A stretch of DNA of 64,000 nucleotides, from contig OY804588.1 in NCBI GenBank assembly GCA_963680875.1, positions 75,540,829-75,604,828 of the forward strand, written 5' to 3'. The position numbers and the translations under genes are program-made. This document shows, one piece after another, positions 22,998 through 32,839 of the stretch; position 1 is the first letter of the stretch, and each line of letters starts with the position of its first letter. Source of the DNA: Bathymodiolus brooksi (lineage: Eukaryota; Mollusca; Bivalvia; Mytilida; Modiolidae). The notes under the pieces are model-generated. The model saw nothing but the letters and a program-made list of their open reading frames with translations, was not told the origin of the DNA and made no database searches.

Positions 22998-23395
22998 CAA
23001 AATAACCAGCTTGACCCCGTTATACAAAGGACTAACATTCCTAACGTCTGAAAACCTAGAAAAGGGAAAGATTCATCCATTGCTTAAGGTCAACTGCCAT
23101 ACGGGTAAAGATACTTCCAGACTTTCTGTGAAACTCAAATTGCTCACAGGATCGTATATACTACAGAGTAAGAGAATACTAATGTACAAGACCGAAACAG
23201 AACCTACTTGCTTGCTATGCAAAGATAAGGAGGAAACTATGGAACATTTTATTCTAGGGTGCCGTTGCTTAGAAACAGTCTGAAATCCAGTTTTACAAGA
23301 ACTAGCAAATGAATTAAAAGAGTGTGATATTGACTTTGATTTTAAACATATCCATATAACGGACAAAATGGTTAAAGATACTTTTACCTTTTAAA
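22998..23395 (+). pseudogene. LINE C-terminal zinc-knuckle region
   Basis: Resumes the LINE after the nested transposon. Near 23207-23280 the peptide has CLLCKDKEETMEHFILGC, a C-x2-C-x8-H-x4-C zinc-knuckle motif usual at LINE C-termini. A TGA at 23281 is followed in the same frame by further LINE-like sequence (NPVLQELANELKECDIDF), so it is probably a nonsense mutation. The end runs into the 128-bp tandem array. Confidence 0.8.
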
Positions 23396-23912
23396 CATAC
23401 CACAACCGAACCAGATTTTAATTGTGAGTGTTTTTAATTTTAATAAGAAGACAGATTCATTAGCGTAGTGTCAATATTTTATTACAGTTGAGGGATAGCC
23501 AAAAAATACTTTTACCTTTTAAACATACCACAACCGAACCAGATTTTAATTGTGAGTGTTTTTAAACTTAATGAGAAGACAGACTCATTAGCGTAGTGCC
23601 AATATTATATTACTGTTGAGGGGTATCCAAAAGATATTTTTACCTTTTAAACATACCACAACTGAACCAGATTTTAATTGTGAGTGTTTTTAAATTTAAT
23701 GAGAAGACAGACTCATTAGCGTAGTGTCAATATTTAAATACAGTTGAGGGGTAGCCAAAAGATATTTTTACCTTTTAAACATACCACAACTGAACCAGAT
23801 TTTAATTGCGAGTGTTTTTAAATTTAATGAGAAGACAGACTCATTAGCGTAGTGTCAATATTTTAATACAGTTGAGGGGTAGCCAAAAGTGGATATTTTT
23901 AACTTTTAACTT
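23372..23912. repeat. 128-bp tandem repeat at the LINE 3' end, ~4 copies
   Basis: 'ccttttaaacataccacaac' starts at 23387, 23515, 23643 and 23771, exactly 128 bp apart; a degenerate fifth start is near 23900. Each unit includes 'gcgtagtgtcaatatttt' and 'cagttgaggggtagccaaaa'. It begins within the LINE terminus, so it is likely the element's repetitive 3' untranslated region. Confidence 0.9.
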
Positions 23913-24107
23913 GTCACGGAAAATACCAGCTTACAACAAGCCATCCTGTGGAATTCAAGTCATTTCGGCCCCAAGTTAAATGGCACTTGGTCAAATCAGC
24001 ACCTATGTATATATATTTTTTTCATTTGTACACTGGAAAATTATAATTTTATTGATATTATACATGTATTTCAGTGATTAATATTTAAATGTACTGTACA
24101 CAAAACA

Positions 24108-24560
24108 GACAATGGACAAAAGTATTCGCACGCTTCCAATTTTCCCTATGTATTTCATATAAAGCTACAATTTTTCAGAAGCTTATCCTGAAGTCAATTC
24201 ACACCCGATTTCGATAATTTTCATATCAATAAAAACAGAATTTTATGTAGTTTTACTGTATAATTTCAAAATAATTTTCTATGATAAACAATTTGAGAAT
24301 ATACAAGCTAAACACACAACCAAATTATTTAAGTCTGTGTTTAAATCATGGCGATTTGAAAAACATGCTTCAAAAAGTTATTTCAAAATTACTACTATAA
24401 ACTATACATATCTTTCTGCTTTCCTTGATAAAATAATGATTAAAATTGGACGTGAACTGATTTCAAGATAATATTTTGAAAAACTGTAGTTTTATATGAA
24501 ATATGTTATCTGTTATCTTATAAAAAGGGATAGAAAATAGGGAGCAAGTGTGTAGATCTA
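24108..24560. mobile_element. Probable Tc1-like fold-back MITE
   Basis: The left arm (about 24113-24230, with 'tggacaaaagtattcgcacg', 'tatttcatataaagctacaa', 'tttttcag') is complementary at roughly 75-80% to the right arm (24430-24550, 'ttgaaaaactgtagttttat', 'atgaaatatg'). The 'ggacaaaagtattcgcac' end resembles Tc1-family termini. No transposase. Exact ends uncertain. Confidence 0.45.
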
Positions 24561-25340
24561 ATTTTAATTAGATTGATTTGTTTTTAATACAAAATCATTT
24601 GATAATATAAACTACTTATGTTACACATTGGTTGGGGTGGGTGTGTTTTGATGTATTGTTCTTCATATTCTTTTAATGAAGGAAATGATTAAAATTGATT
24701 AAAGCAATCAAATGCAATCGTAATAACTAAAAAAATTTCGTTGATTGACTATAGATTATATTTGGTCCTAGCTATTAAATCCAACTTTTTCATTTTTATT
24801 TTTATATGAATATTTTATTATTACTAAATTATTTTTAATACTGGTGCCGATTTGACTATGTAGATAGGTTCCGAAATAACCAGGTGCCGATTTGACCTGA
24901 TACCATCCTGTGATATCCATTTTATACCGTCTTAAACGTCAACACTTTGTGGAAAGAGATTTTTAGATTTTAACGATTGGACTGTAAATAGATAGCGAGA
25001 GCATTACCCAAACTTTTTTTTATCAGTTTTAATCTGTGCACATACACACATGTTTGGTGGAGGATAAATCACTGTACATAAATTTAGAGCACTAGTTCTA
25101 CAAACAGAGGACCCTGTATGGTTCCCCTACAGAGGGGGTGAAGATCCGGAGGTAAGGTACCGTCCATAGGGTAAACACATGTAAGTTGCTGTTAACATAT
25201 AAGACTGTATGAATATTGACAGAACAAGTTAAAGTAAGTAAAAAGAGATGAAATAACCAAGAAATAAATAAATGTTATTTACTCAGTTTTTATTGAATTT
25301 ATTGAAAATAAATATGTAAACAGCAATGTAAAAAGGAGGG
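24560..25340. other. Intronic sequence without a gene
   Basis: AT-rich. A short 'aggtgccgatttgac' motif occurs twice (24843 and 24881). No exon or known element seen. Confidence 0.4.
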
Positions 25341-25455
25341 TGTCAATTCTGTGCCACGAGTGCCTGTTGTCTGTACAGTCAATTCCGTGCCACGAGCGCC
25401 TGTTGTCTGTACATAGTCAATTCCGTGCAACGAGCGCCTGTTGTCTGTACATAGT
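25341..25455. repeat. ~38-bp tandem repeat abutting the exon 1 splice donor
   Basis: Three copies of 'gtcaattccgtgccacgagc' with 'gcctgttgtctgtacatag'. The last copy ends immediately beside the GTAAGC donor (25461-25456) of exon 1. Confidence 0.85.
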
Positions 25456-25461
25456 GCTTAC

Positions 25462-25650
25462 CATAATTTCAGCAGCATGATGAGGAAAAAGAAGCAACCA
25501 AAGCCCCTTTGCAGCAAAAACAACAGTGAAAATATTTTGCCAAATATCTACGCCCCATGGTAGGATTAGCAAAAATCCTACGACAGTAAGTGGCAGAAGT
25601 ACATCTAAATTATAAGATGTTAAATAATCTAAAATCCACTGGAAATACAT
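25462..25650 (-). CDS. Exon 1 (N-terminal) of the six-exon membrane protein
   Basis: ATG at 25650-25648, 63 codons, then donor GTAAGC. It reads MYFQWILDYLTSYNLDVLLP, then LTVVGFLLILPWG, and ends FAAKGLWLLLFPHHAAEIM. Two hydrophobic segments, no obvious cleavable signal peptide. No polypyrimidine acceptor precedes the ATG, so I treat it as the first coding exon with its 5' UTR upstream. Confidence 0.8.
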
Positions 25651-25794
25651 TGTCTACAAACTTTGCTTTTTTGTTTTTTTTTCCTTGGCGCCAGACGCCA
25701 AAATCTAGGTCAACATAATACACAGAATCCAAGCCGGAAATGTACTAAAATTCCGGAATTTCAGAGTGCATGGTTGCATTAAACAGGTAACTAG

Positions 25795-25921
25795 TTAACT
25801 CGTACCACTGTCAACTCGTACCATGTCAAATCGTACCAAAATTTGCAAACTCGTACCATCGTGAACTCGTACCAATTCGAACTAGTACCAATGCAAACTC
25901 GTACCATCGTCAACTCGTACC
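25795..25921. repeat. ~16-bp tandem repeat upstream of the six-exon gene
   Basis: About nine degenerate copies of 'aactcgtaccatcgtc' (variants tcgtaccatgtcaa and tagtaccaatgcaa). It lies 145-270 bp upstream of the start codon, in the promoter-proximal region of the minus-strand gene. Confidence 0.85.
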
Positions 25922-27354
25922 ATATTAAAAATGACCACTAAGAGGAAAGAAATTCCGACCAATTAACGAATGGCAATGTTCATGTGATGTTTTATAAAGA
26001 ATATTCAAATAAATTGTGCTTTTGAAAGTTTGTTAAAATTAATGAAGTTTAATAATAATTAATATTTGCATTATCTTTTTTTAATGACCAGTTTCAAAAT
26101 AATTATGATTAATTGATTTCTTTTGATCTTTATATTATTATTTAATTAGGTGATCATGTTTTCTTAGGTCCTCTTTGAACTATTATGAAATTAACTAATT
26201 ATCTATTTAATCAGATGATTGCCAAAGCCAACCCCACTGTCGTCAAAGAGCTCCGGTCGGAATTGATCTGTCATCTTCCGGTACAAGTCAATTAGGAATG
26301 TTTGACATACAGGCGACGACAAAAAGTAAGTATTATGATCATATAGTATTATTATATCTTGAATCCAGAAGATGTCGTTATCGGTCGATTATTTTTGCTT
26401 GTTTTTACCTATATATTACTGTAGTTATCTTCATCGATTACTCAGATATAGATAAAATGATGGACATAAACAATGAAAAATGCTAATAATGAGATTGAAA
26501 TCATAAAATAAAGCTATAAAAAGTAGTTTATATGTGTAATTAAAATACACAAACCCTTTGTAATGCTTATATACATGATAGTTTGCACTGGCGTGCCACC
26601 ATGAATAGTTTTAGACTTGCTACAGTAAAAAACACAATGCTTATTTACGTACATTCGTTCCGGCTCTGTCAGCCACTACTTACCGGTTGGGTCGCAAAAA
26701 TTGTGTTTCAGTAGAATCAGTTTTGTCTATGTAAAAAATTGAAAGAATAGCGAAAACAGCTCAATATCACAATTATGTTTCCTTTTTGTAATTTATTTAA
26801 GGTTCATTATAACACTTGTCAAAGGTATGTTCGACTTGCAGATTGATAAATAAGGGTAATAACAAAATTACCGAACTCCGAACAATCTTACAAAGGGAAA
26901 GTCAAAACTCATAATTATATAAACAGACAAAATCAGTCAACAACCGGAAAACTGTGAAAAAGAAAGAAAAACAAAAAAAATGTCTTCAATGAATAAAAGT
27001 TGTGAAAAAAACCCAACAACATCACATAGTCAAAATATTTTACATGTGGATGTTTTGTATAACATTAAAAGGAAGAAATACAAAACGGTTTGTGCAGAAT
27101 TGGTATTCACCAAGTCACCTTCGACAGAATGGTCATGATTTTGTATAGAACTTATAATTCTTTTTCTTTATTTGCTATGCAGTTGAATTATTGCAATATT
27201 CAAAGAGTGTTTGATCAAAAGTAGGAACTCTCACTGTTTATATAGATATCAAGTAACTCTTATTGTTTTGGATTAATTTTTGTTTTCAAATAATATATTG
27301 AAGGACAATAAGAAATTTTTATTAAAAACATTAATAAAAATGAAATAAAAATAG

Positions 27355-27600
27355 GGAACCGCATCGGTAGCGTAATGGATAGCGTGCTCGCATCGAGTGC
27401 GATAGATTGTGGGTACGAGCCGCGGTCTTGTCAAACAAAAGACTATAAAATTGGTATTTGTTGCTTCTTCGCTAAGAACGCAGCATTAAGGAGAAAGAGC
27501 AAAGACTGGTTGGATCGGAATCAGAATAATGTGTCCGAGTGGACCGACATATCTACACAATGACTGTTGTTAGCTCACCTAGAAACAGTAACAGGATTTA
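27355..27600 (+). mobile_element. tRNA-derived SINE, second family
   Basis: A tRNA-like head ('gcatcggtagcgtaatggat', 'agcgtgctcgcatcgag', B-box-like 'gggtacgagcc') is followed by a body with 'ggtatttgttgcttcttcgc', 'taagaacgcagcattaagga', 'gcaaagactggttggatcgg' and 'aataatgtgtccgagtgga'. Not a functional tRNA gene: the B-box is altered and no acceptor stem closes. I recall this body from mussel repeats; that recollection is unverified here. Confidence 0.7.
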
Positions 27601-28017
27601 TGCTTATAAGCTTATAAACTTATAAGCGCGGACTTCACAGAGGACACAATCAAAAATGACAAGAACAACGCTTGTTTCTGCTCTTTTTAGACAATTTGAC
27701 AGGTTCTTTGGGGCGATAGATACAATATACGTACATTGTCGGAAAATATGTAATTCATTTCCACTCGCTGCGAAACAGGTAAGAAAAACTCGTCAAAACT
27801 CGTATATATAAATTTTATATTTTTGACAATGTATATATATTGTCTATTTTTTTTCTCCCTCGTTTCACTCCTAAGAAAATATTTTTTTATTAACTAAAAT
27901 AATGTAATATAAATAAGACTCGACACAGTGTAGGGTTGTGCGTTCGTTACAAGATCGCATAGGATTTATTATAAATATATATCAACATAACAAATTCATT
28001 CAGTCTGTCATTTCTAT

Positions 28018-28037
28018 CCCCCCCCCCCCCCCCCCCC
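28018..28037. repeat. Poly-C tract (C20)
   Basis: Uninterrupted run of 20 C. Similar runs are C22 at 32723-32744 and G22 at 34336-34357. Confidence 0.95.
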
Positions 28038-29229
28038 GAAAAATGCAAAATATATACCAGTGATTGAAATTCTATTGGCATTAATATTGGTGGATGGGCG
28101 GGGGACTATAACATCCAAAGAACGAACTTTTGTCATATTACAACTTGTAACGAACGTTGCATTAATCGAGTACACATAACATTTTCTTTATATACAAACT
28201 GCCAAAATCGTCCGTGCGGAAAGGAATTCAATACTACAGCCTTTGTTAATTTGCTTATCTGTAATGTTAATGTAAACATTATACTGTGAAGAAACTTAAA
28301 TATCGTATCCATGAAGTTATTTCCACAGAGTGACTTACTTCGTTATCAACGAGTATAAAATTAAAATATTGCGTTATAAAAAGAATCTCCCACTACTCAA
28401 TTGATGCGCCTGGACAGCTACTTAAAAGTGAGTGTAGCGTATTGAACACCAACCGTGATGTCAGTGCCACAAAAAGCATTAAAAAAATTCAAGTGTTCGC
28501 GACAGTAGCAATTTAACATAGAAACAACGATTTTTTTATTGTACAAAGTAGCTGAAATTAGCAGCCATGGCGAACATTCATACTATGGATCAGTATTTAT
28601 CGCCTTTGAGATATTTCCTAATCATAACTATTGTTAAATTGCAATATAATGCTCAATAACAATAAGATCAGTGGTATTTACATACTGACAAACCCGGTTA
28701 TTTATAAAAGACCCAACTGGTTTGTATACATGTTTACATTTTGACCAAGCCGGATTTCAAAAACATCTGTTGACATCATGTTTTAGGGTATAACTAGTTA
28801 CTAATTGATTTTTCATCAACAAAATAGTATTTTTAAGTAAAATCAATCATTCATCAATATTTTTTTTCTTTTTGGGCGACATTTAATTCATTCGTAAATG
28901 CAAGATATAGCGATATTTCAGTTGATTGTAATGATTTTGAGGCCGGATTCCTTATAACTTATAGAAAAATCTAATTTTGCACTGCAAAAATAAATGATAT
29001 TTGGACAAAAAATGAAATTAATAATAATAACAATCATAAAGCATCATAATTCAAAACATTATATACACAGTATATTTATAAATACTTACGATAATTATCC
29101 GTGTCTGCTTTAAAAATACCGCTTTAAAATATCCCGGATGTTGACCAAACATTTTCGATCGGAGCTCTTTGACGACAGTGAACCCTTGTTATAAAATGTC
29201 ATTCATTGGTGGTGTGCCTCATAACCAAA

Positions 29230-29338
29230 ATGAGCAACGACAGTTGTATATGGTGCCACGCTCCTGTAAGACCCCGTCAAGAGGCGGTAGAAGGTGATTT
29301 ATGTTCAAAATGGCAGCACAGAAAGTGTGGAAATATGG
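29230..29338 (+). CDS. Candidate first exon, small zinc-finger-like module
   Basis: ATG at 29230 opens 36 codons, then the donor GTAAGT after phase 1. The peptide MSNDSCIWCHAPVRPRQEAV contains C-x2-C-H, and a second block DLCSKWQHRKCG follows. I recall this C-x2-C, VR.RQ, C..WQHR.C arrangement from N-termini of bivalve transposase-like or FLYWCH-type proteins (memory only). The residue expected as the cysteine pairing with DLC is Gly (VEGDLC), so a metal ligand may be lost. No second exon is identified with confidence; an acceptor at 29425 ('ctttttcag') leads into unremarkable sequence. Confidence 0.45.
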
Positions 29339-29689
29339 GTAAGTTCTTTTTCCGTTGAAATATTTCATCTAACGTCCAAAACTTACCGTATAAGTCGTTT
29401 GTTTGTGTTCTTTTTCAGTAAGTACATTTGTGTGTCTTTTCAAGTAATATGGTCTAATATATTTGAACGATGGAAAACTGTTTTTACGATGTCAGTAAAA
29501 GTGCTAAGCGGAAATATTCTACCAACGTAACATTCTTTGAATATAGCGAAACTATATACATCCCGGATTTCAACTTTAAAATTATGACACACGAACCTTT
29601 TAATTACTCCGTAGATATAAGAAAAATTAAATATCACCAACAAATTTCTGCATTCTCTACAGGCAAAGGAGTAACATTGTTATAATAAG

Positions 29690-30130
29690 AAAAGATTGAA
29701 GATACCAAAGGGGTAATCAGAAACAAACAAAAAAATGACTGATCTACAAAACACTACACAGAAAACTAAAGATTGAGCAACACGAACCCCACTAAAATCC
29801 GGAATTAACTGATGTGCTCCGGAAGGGTAAGCAGCTCCTGTCCTTCTACCGGCACCCGTCGTCTTACTCTTGTAACAAACCCGGTGATAAATCATGAATG
29901 AGGAAAAACTCGGATTGCGATTACGACAAACGGAACATATCCATGGTCATTTGTGGCAAGGATATTCCGTAACGGTTAACCAAGTCATGGTGGCGACTGT
30001 AAAACATTTGAAGTGATGACTTCAATTTCAACACTGGGAACCCTTGGCCTAGTAGTAACCTTGTTAGCAACCCGCTACCAAGGAATTCATGATAGGAACC
30101 ACGAGCTCTGGAATATCGGATCAACTAAGA
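29690..30130 (-). pseudogene. Penelope-like element 3' end (RT C-terminus plus tail)
   Basis: On the minus strand, 30124-29921 encodes a degraded RT C-terminus with YSRARGSYHEFLGSGLLTRL, LKSSLQMFYSRHHDLVNRYG and SLPQMTMDMF. The same motifs occur at 39450-39640. It is followed by the tail ('cggtgcc', 'gtgttgctcaatctttagtt', ending 'ttaccccttt'). This contiguity identifies the source of the tail repeats scattered through the window. Confidence 0.75.
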
Positions 30131-30139
30131 GATAGATAC

Positions 30140-31350
30140 TCCATATGCAAGTGCTTCTTGAATGTTGCTACATATATAAATGGAAAGTTCACAATGGGAA
30201 ATTTGAAATCTTTTCGTAGCCAGAAATGATGGGTACTTTGCTCATTTGCATATCTAAGATGGCGACGCCGGGACGTCTGCAATTTTCATATGATCTATAT
30301 AGACGATATCATTCATAATTGCATGTGTGTCATTTTCTGAACTTGAAAATGATACATTGAATCAAGCTGAATTAAATGAAATAAAAATTAATGAAAACAA
30401 TTAAATATTCGAGGTTCCTGGACTAAATGAAAATCCGAGGCGACGAACCCTTTTTTGGCCTTAAGAGTCTATGTAAAAATGTCTGAAATACATGAAACTG
30501 GTGGCGTGTGACACAAAATTTAACAATGAATGACATTTGGCGACATATTTTCTGAAATTAATTTAGATTCCTCAATAATATATGTAATTATATTAACTAA
30601 CCTTATATTTCTAGCTTCTAAACTCGGGGTTCCCACATTAAATATAATATGATCATTTTTGCATGATCGCGATATCAAAAACATGTCTAAAATCGTTACA
30701 AAACAAAAATATTTGAATTTTGACAGAAGAAAAACTTTGCGGAAATAAACAATAACTTTTAATTTTCGAATCATTGACGGACACATTGAATTTCCGTACT
30801 ATAGGCTATATTTTGACAAATCTAATAAACGATCCATCAAGCTTGAAACTGCAGTCACGTGATCAAAATCTAATTTAAATATGATGAATATTTATGAGGA
30901 AAGTACCCTCAATTTCTGGATATGTCTTCAATTGCAAAAGTTTCGTTTTCTATATGTGTATCACGCCTAGATTGTTCAGTCTGTTTAGCAACTCAACTGT
31001 GTGCCACTCGCATGTAATCCATCTGCACTATTGCAACAAAATATTCCCATTTCTAGAAAACAAATATTAGCCGTGTATTTCAAAATAATTCTTATAGAAT
31101 TAATGTATATCGTTTTCGTATCTTTTGATTGGACAAGAGCATTGTCACCTGTATGTTTTGGATTCGTTCATAACTCGATGAACTGTTTTGCGTTTTTGAT
31201 CCGTTTATAACTCGATGAACTTTGTTTGTATAACCAGCATAAACAATATGGCGACTGCCAACGGGAAACTACGAAAGTGTCCGATTGAAAGCAAGCTTGA
31301 AATCAGTTTAATAATAAAAATAGGGAAACGATTCAAATTGAAGAATTATA
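30140..31350. other. No gene recognised
   Basis: A weak inverted similarity links about 30215-30255 ('agccagaaatgatgggtact') with 30890-30930 in reverse ('ccagaaattgagggtacttt'), perhaps a diverged fold-back element. The rest is unassigned AT-rich DNA. Confidence 0.3.
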
Positions 31351-31353
31351 GAT

Positions 31354-31504
31354 ATTAAACGGTTCCTTTCAGGAGTTAATGCATGTGTAAACGGTGCTGA
31401 TGCACTTACAAACTTTACATAGACGTCCTTCGGACATTTATTCAATTTGTGATTGCATCGGCACCGTTTACACATGCATAAACTCCCGAAAAGAAGCGTT
31501 TAAT
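31354..31504. mobile_element. 151-bp fold-back MITE
   Basis: Arms of about 49 bp, the left beginning 'attaaacggttcctttcagg' and containing 'gcatgtgtaaacggtgctga'. The right arm is its reverse complement with about six mismatches. The ~50-bp loop includes 'gacgtccttcggacattt'. Confidence 0.85.
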
Positions 31505-31589
31505 CCTATAATAATGACCAAATGCTATTATGATGCACATAATTCATTTAAGAATTGAATGCATTTTTTGGTAGTTTTATTGGCGTGAG

Positions 31590-32115
31590 TAGTATGGAGG
31601 CACAGCCCAAGTCGCATTTGCGGGGGAGCAGTGACGTCACCTGAAGTTGCATCACCGGAAATGACCGGACGTTGCATCACCGGAAGTCGTGAACCGGACC
31701 GGAAATGAAAGGGAGATAATTTCTCACGCTTTTCCCCCGTACTTCCCGCGTTTTTTTTCCCAGGAACTCCTCTAGATTCTATGTACGAACAATGGAATTT
31801 TGAATCCAACCAATCGTAACCCTTCTGATATTTGATTCCCACCAATCGTAGCCCTTCTTGCTTCGAATTCAAATCCAGCCAATCGTCGGCCTTCTGATAT
31901 TTGAATCCCACCAATCGGACCCTTTCTTGTTTCGAATTAAAAAACCAACCAATCGTCGGTCTTCCGATATTTAAATCCAACCAATGGTAAGCCATATTTG
32001 AACGGCCAATCGTCGACCTTCCGTTGTACGTTCATCTATGTGAAAAAGTCATTTTCGCTCCAGCTTTGATATTGACAGGACGTGTTTATCTTGTGGAGAA
32101 TGTATATGGAACAAA
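31590..32115 (+). promoter_or_regulatory. Promoter-like block with a CCAAT array and possible first exon
   Basis: Seven CCAAT boxes, all on the plus strand: 31810, 31842, 31879, 31911, 31949, 31981 and 32006. Spacing alternates 32 and 37-38 bases (a degenerate ~70-bp dimer), the last interval 25. Upstream is GC-richer sequence with 'gtgacgtcac' (31632-31641). Downstream, 'atgtatatggaacaaag' at 32099-32115 is followed by a GTAAGC donor. CCAAT boxes bind NF-Y; that this block is a promoter is inference. Confidence 0.35.
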
Positions 32116-32289
32116 GGTAAGCATCTCAATCCTACTATAATATTTTAATCAATATCATCTTCTTATTCAAATTAATTTATGTAGTCTTTTCACGAGATTT
32201 TAATTCAGAAAACATTTTTACAGTTTGCTGTTCCACAGGAGTCGGAAGTTCTATCAATAATAAGGTATAGGGGCACCTCGAAGATCGCT

Positions 32290-32830
32290 GGGCAACTATA
32301 AAAACTATAACAAGCCCCTGTGGCTAGACTACTTCCCACACATACTATGCATTTATTCAGCGGGAGTCTTAGTGGCTTCTTTTAAATTTGGGAACCATAA
32401 GAGCAACGTCAAGTCTGTTGAAAAGGTACAGCGACGGGCAGCCAGGTATACATGCAACAGACATCATAACACCAGCAGTGTGTCTGAGATGTTAAACACC
32501 ATGAATTGGCAAACTCTACAAGAACGCCGACTAAGAACTAGGCTCATAATGTTTCACAAAGCAATAAATGAAAATATTGCTATCCCTACACAAAATATAT
32601 TACTTCAGAGCCAGCCTACGACAAGATCTTCCCGAAAAGACTCCTACAGACAAATCCAATGCAATAAAGACAGTTATAAATTTTCTTTCTTTTGTCAAAC
32701 CATTAAAGACTGGAACAAATTACCCCCCCCCCCCCCCCCCCCCCAACATAACCAAAAACACCACTACAGAATCCTTCAAGGGTACACTCACTTACAATGT
32801 GCTCCTTGATACTTATCCACACAGAATAAA
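32290..32830 (+). pseudogene. 5'-truncated LINE C-terminus (second LINE type)
   Basis: The frame at 32372-32809 has SVEKVQRRAARYTCNRHHNT, then MLNTMNWQTLQERRLRTRL, and YKFSFFCQTIKDWNKLPP. This is the well-known C-terminal signature of CR1/jockey-like LINEs, missing endonuclease and RT. After KLPP a C22 run replaces the usual sequence and distorts the end. Not related to the LINE at 19.7 kb. Confidence 0.8.
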
Positions 32831-32839
32831 ATAAACCGA

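Larger units (their letters stand above)
8337..25650 (-). other. Six-exon gene for a duplicated polytopic membrane protein
   Basis: Coding exons in transcript order are 25650-25462, 18927-18784, 17660-17580, 13688-13488, 12048-11902 and 8531-8337. Every junction is GT/AG and phase 0. The joined frame is 318 residues with no internal stop. I count about eight or nine hydrophobic segments, so it should lie in a membrane. Exons 1-3 (138 residues) and exons 4-6 (180 residues) look like two versions of the same cassette: exon 1 ends LLLFPHHAAEIM and exon 4 ends LLAFIYPRIACKFQ; exon 2 has IRCVGILLLTDAL then FLLRKSTDPTVKTSLL, while exon 5 has CRMMGAGFLAIALL then FLREEDKKSVLL. The P then R-x-x-G layout is loosely reminiscent of four-helix families such as DUF4345 or TP53I11-like proteins, but I cannot assign one. 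Function unknown. Introns of 1-6.5 kb are filled with repeats. Confidence 0.85.
26235..29180. mobile_element. Candidate TIR element with 5-bp duplication
   Basis: CACTGTCGTCAAAGAGCTCC at 26235 has its inverted copy ending at 29180; about 25 bp pair with one mismatch. AACCC lies outside each end (26230-26234 and 29181-29185). The 2946-bp interior holds a SINE (27355-27600), a C20 run and AT-rich DNA, with no transposase. CACTG ends occur in CMC and Transib-type transposons, and a 5-bp duplication suits Transib better, but short shared ends could be chance or a foldback of other origin. Confidence 0.45.

Noticed and set aside
26220..26312. Possible exon reading NPTVVKELRSEL, with the same VVKELRS read on the minus strand near 29175
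   Set aside because: The shared peptide comes from a 25-bp inverted repeat better explained as transposon ends, and the plus frame stops soon after.
27360..27430. tRNA gene
   Set aside because: B-box altered, no closing acceptor stem, followed by a SINE body.
31528..31995. 155-codon minus-strand frame with LVGFKYQK-type repeats
   Set aside because: Antisense of the CCAAT-containing degenerate tandem; no exon features.
32568..32834. Second plus-strand frame through the C22 run
   Set aside because: Overlaps the LINE C-terminal frame; its proline run is simply the homopolymer.
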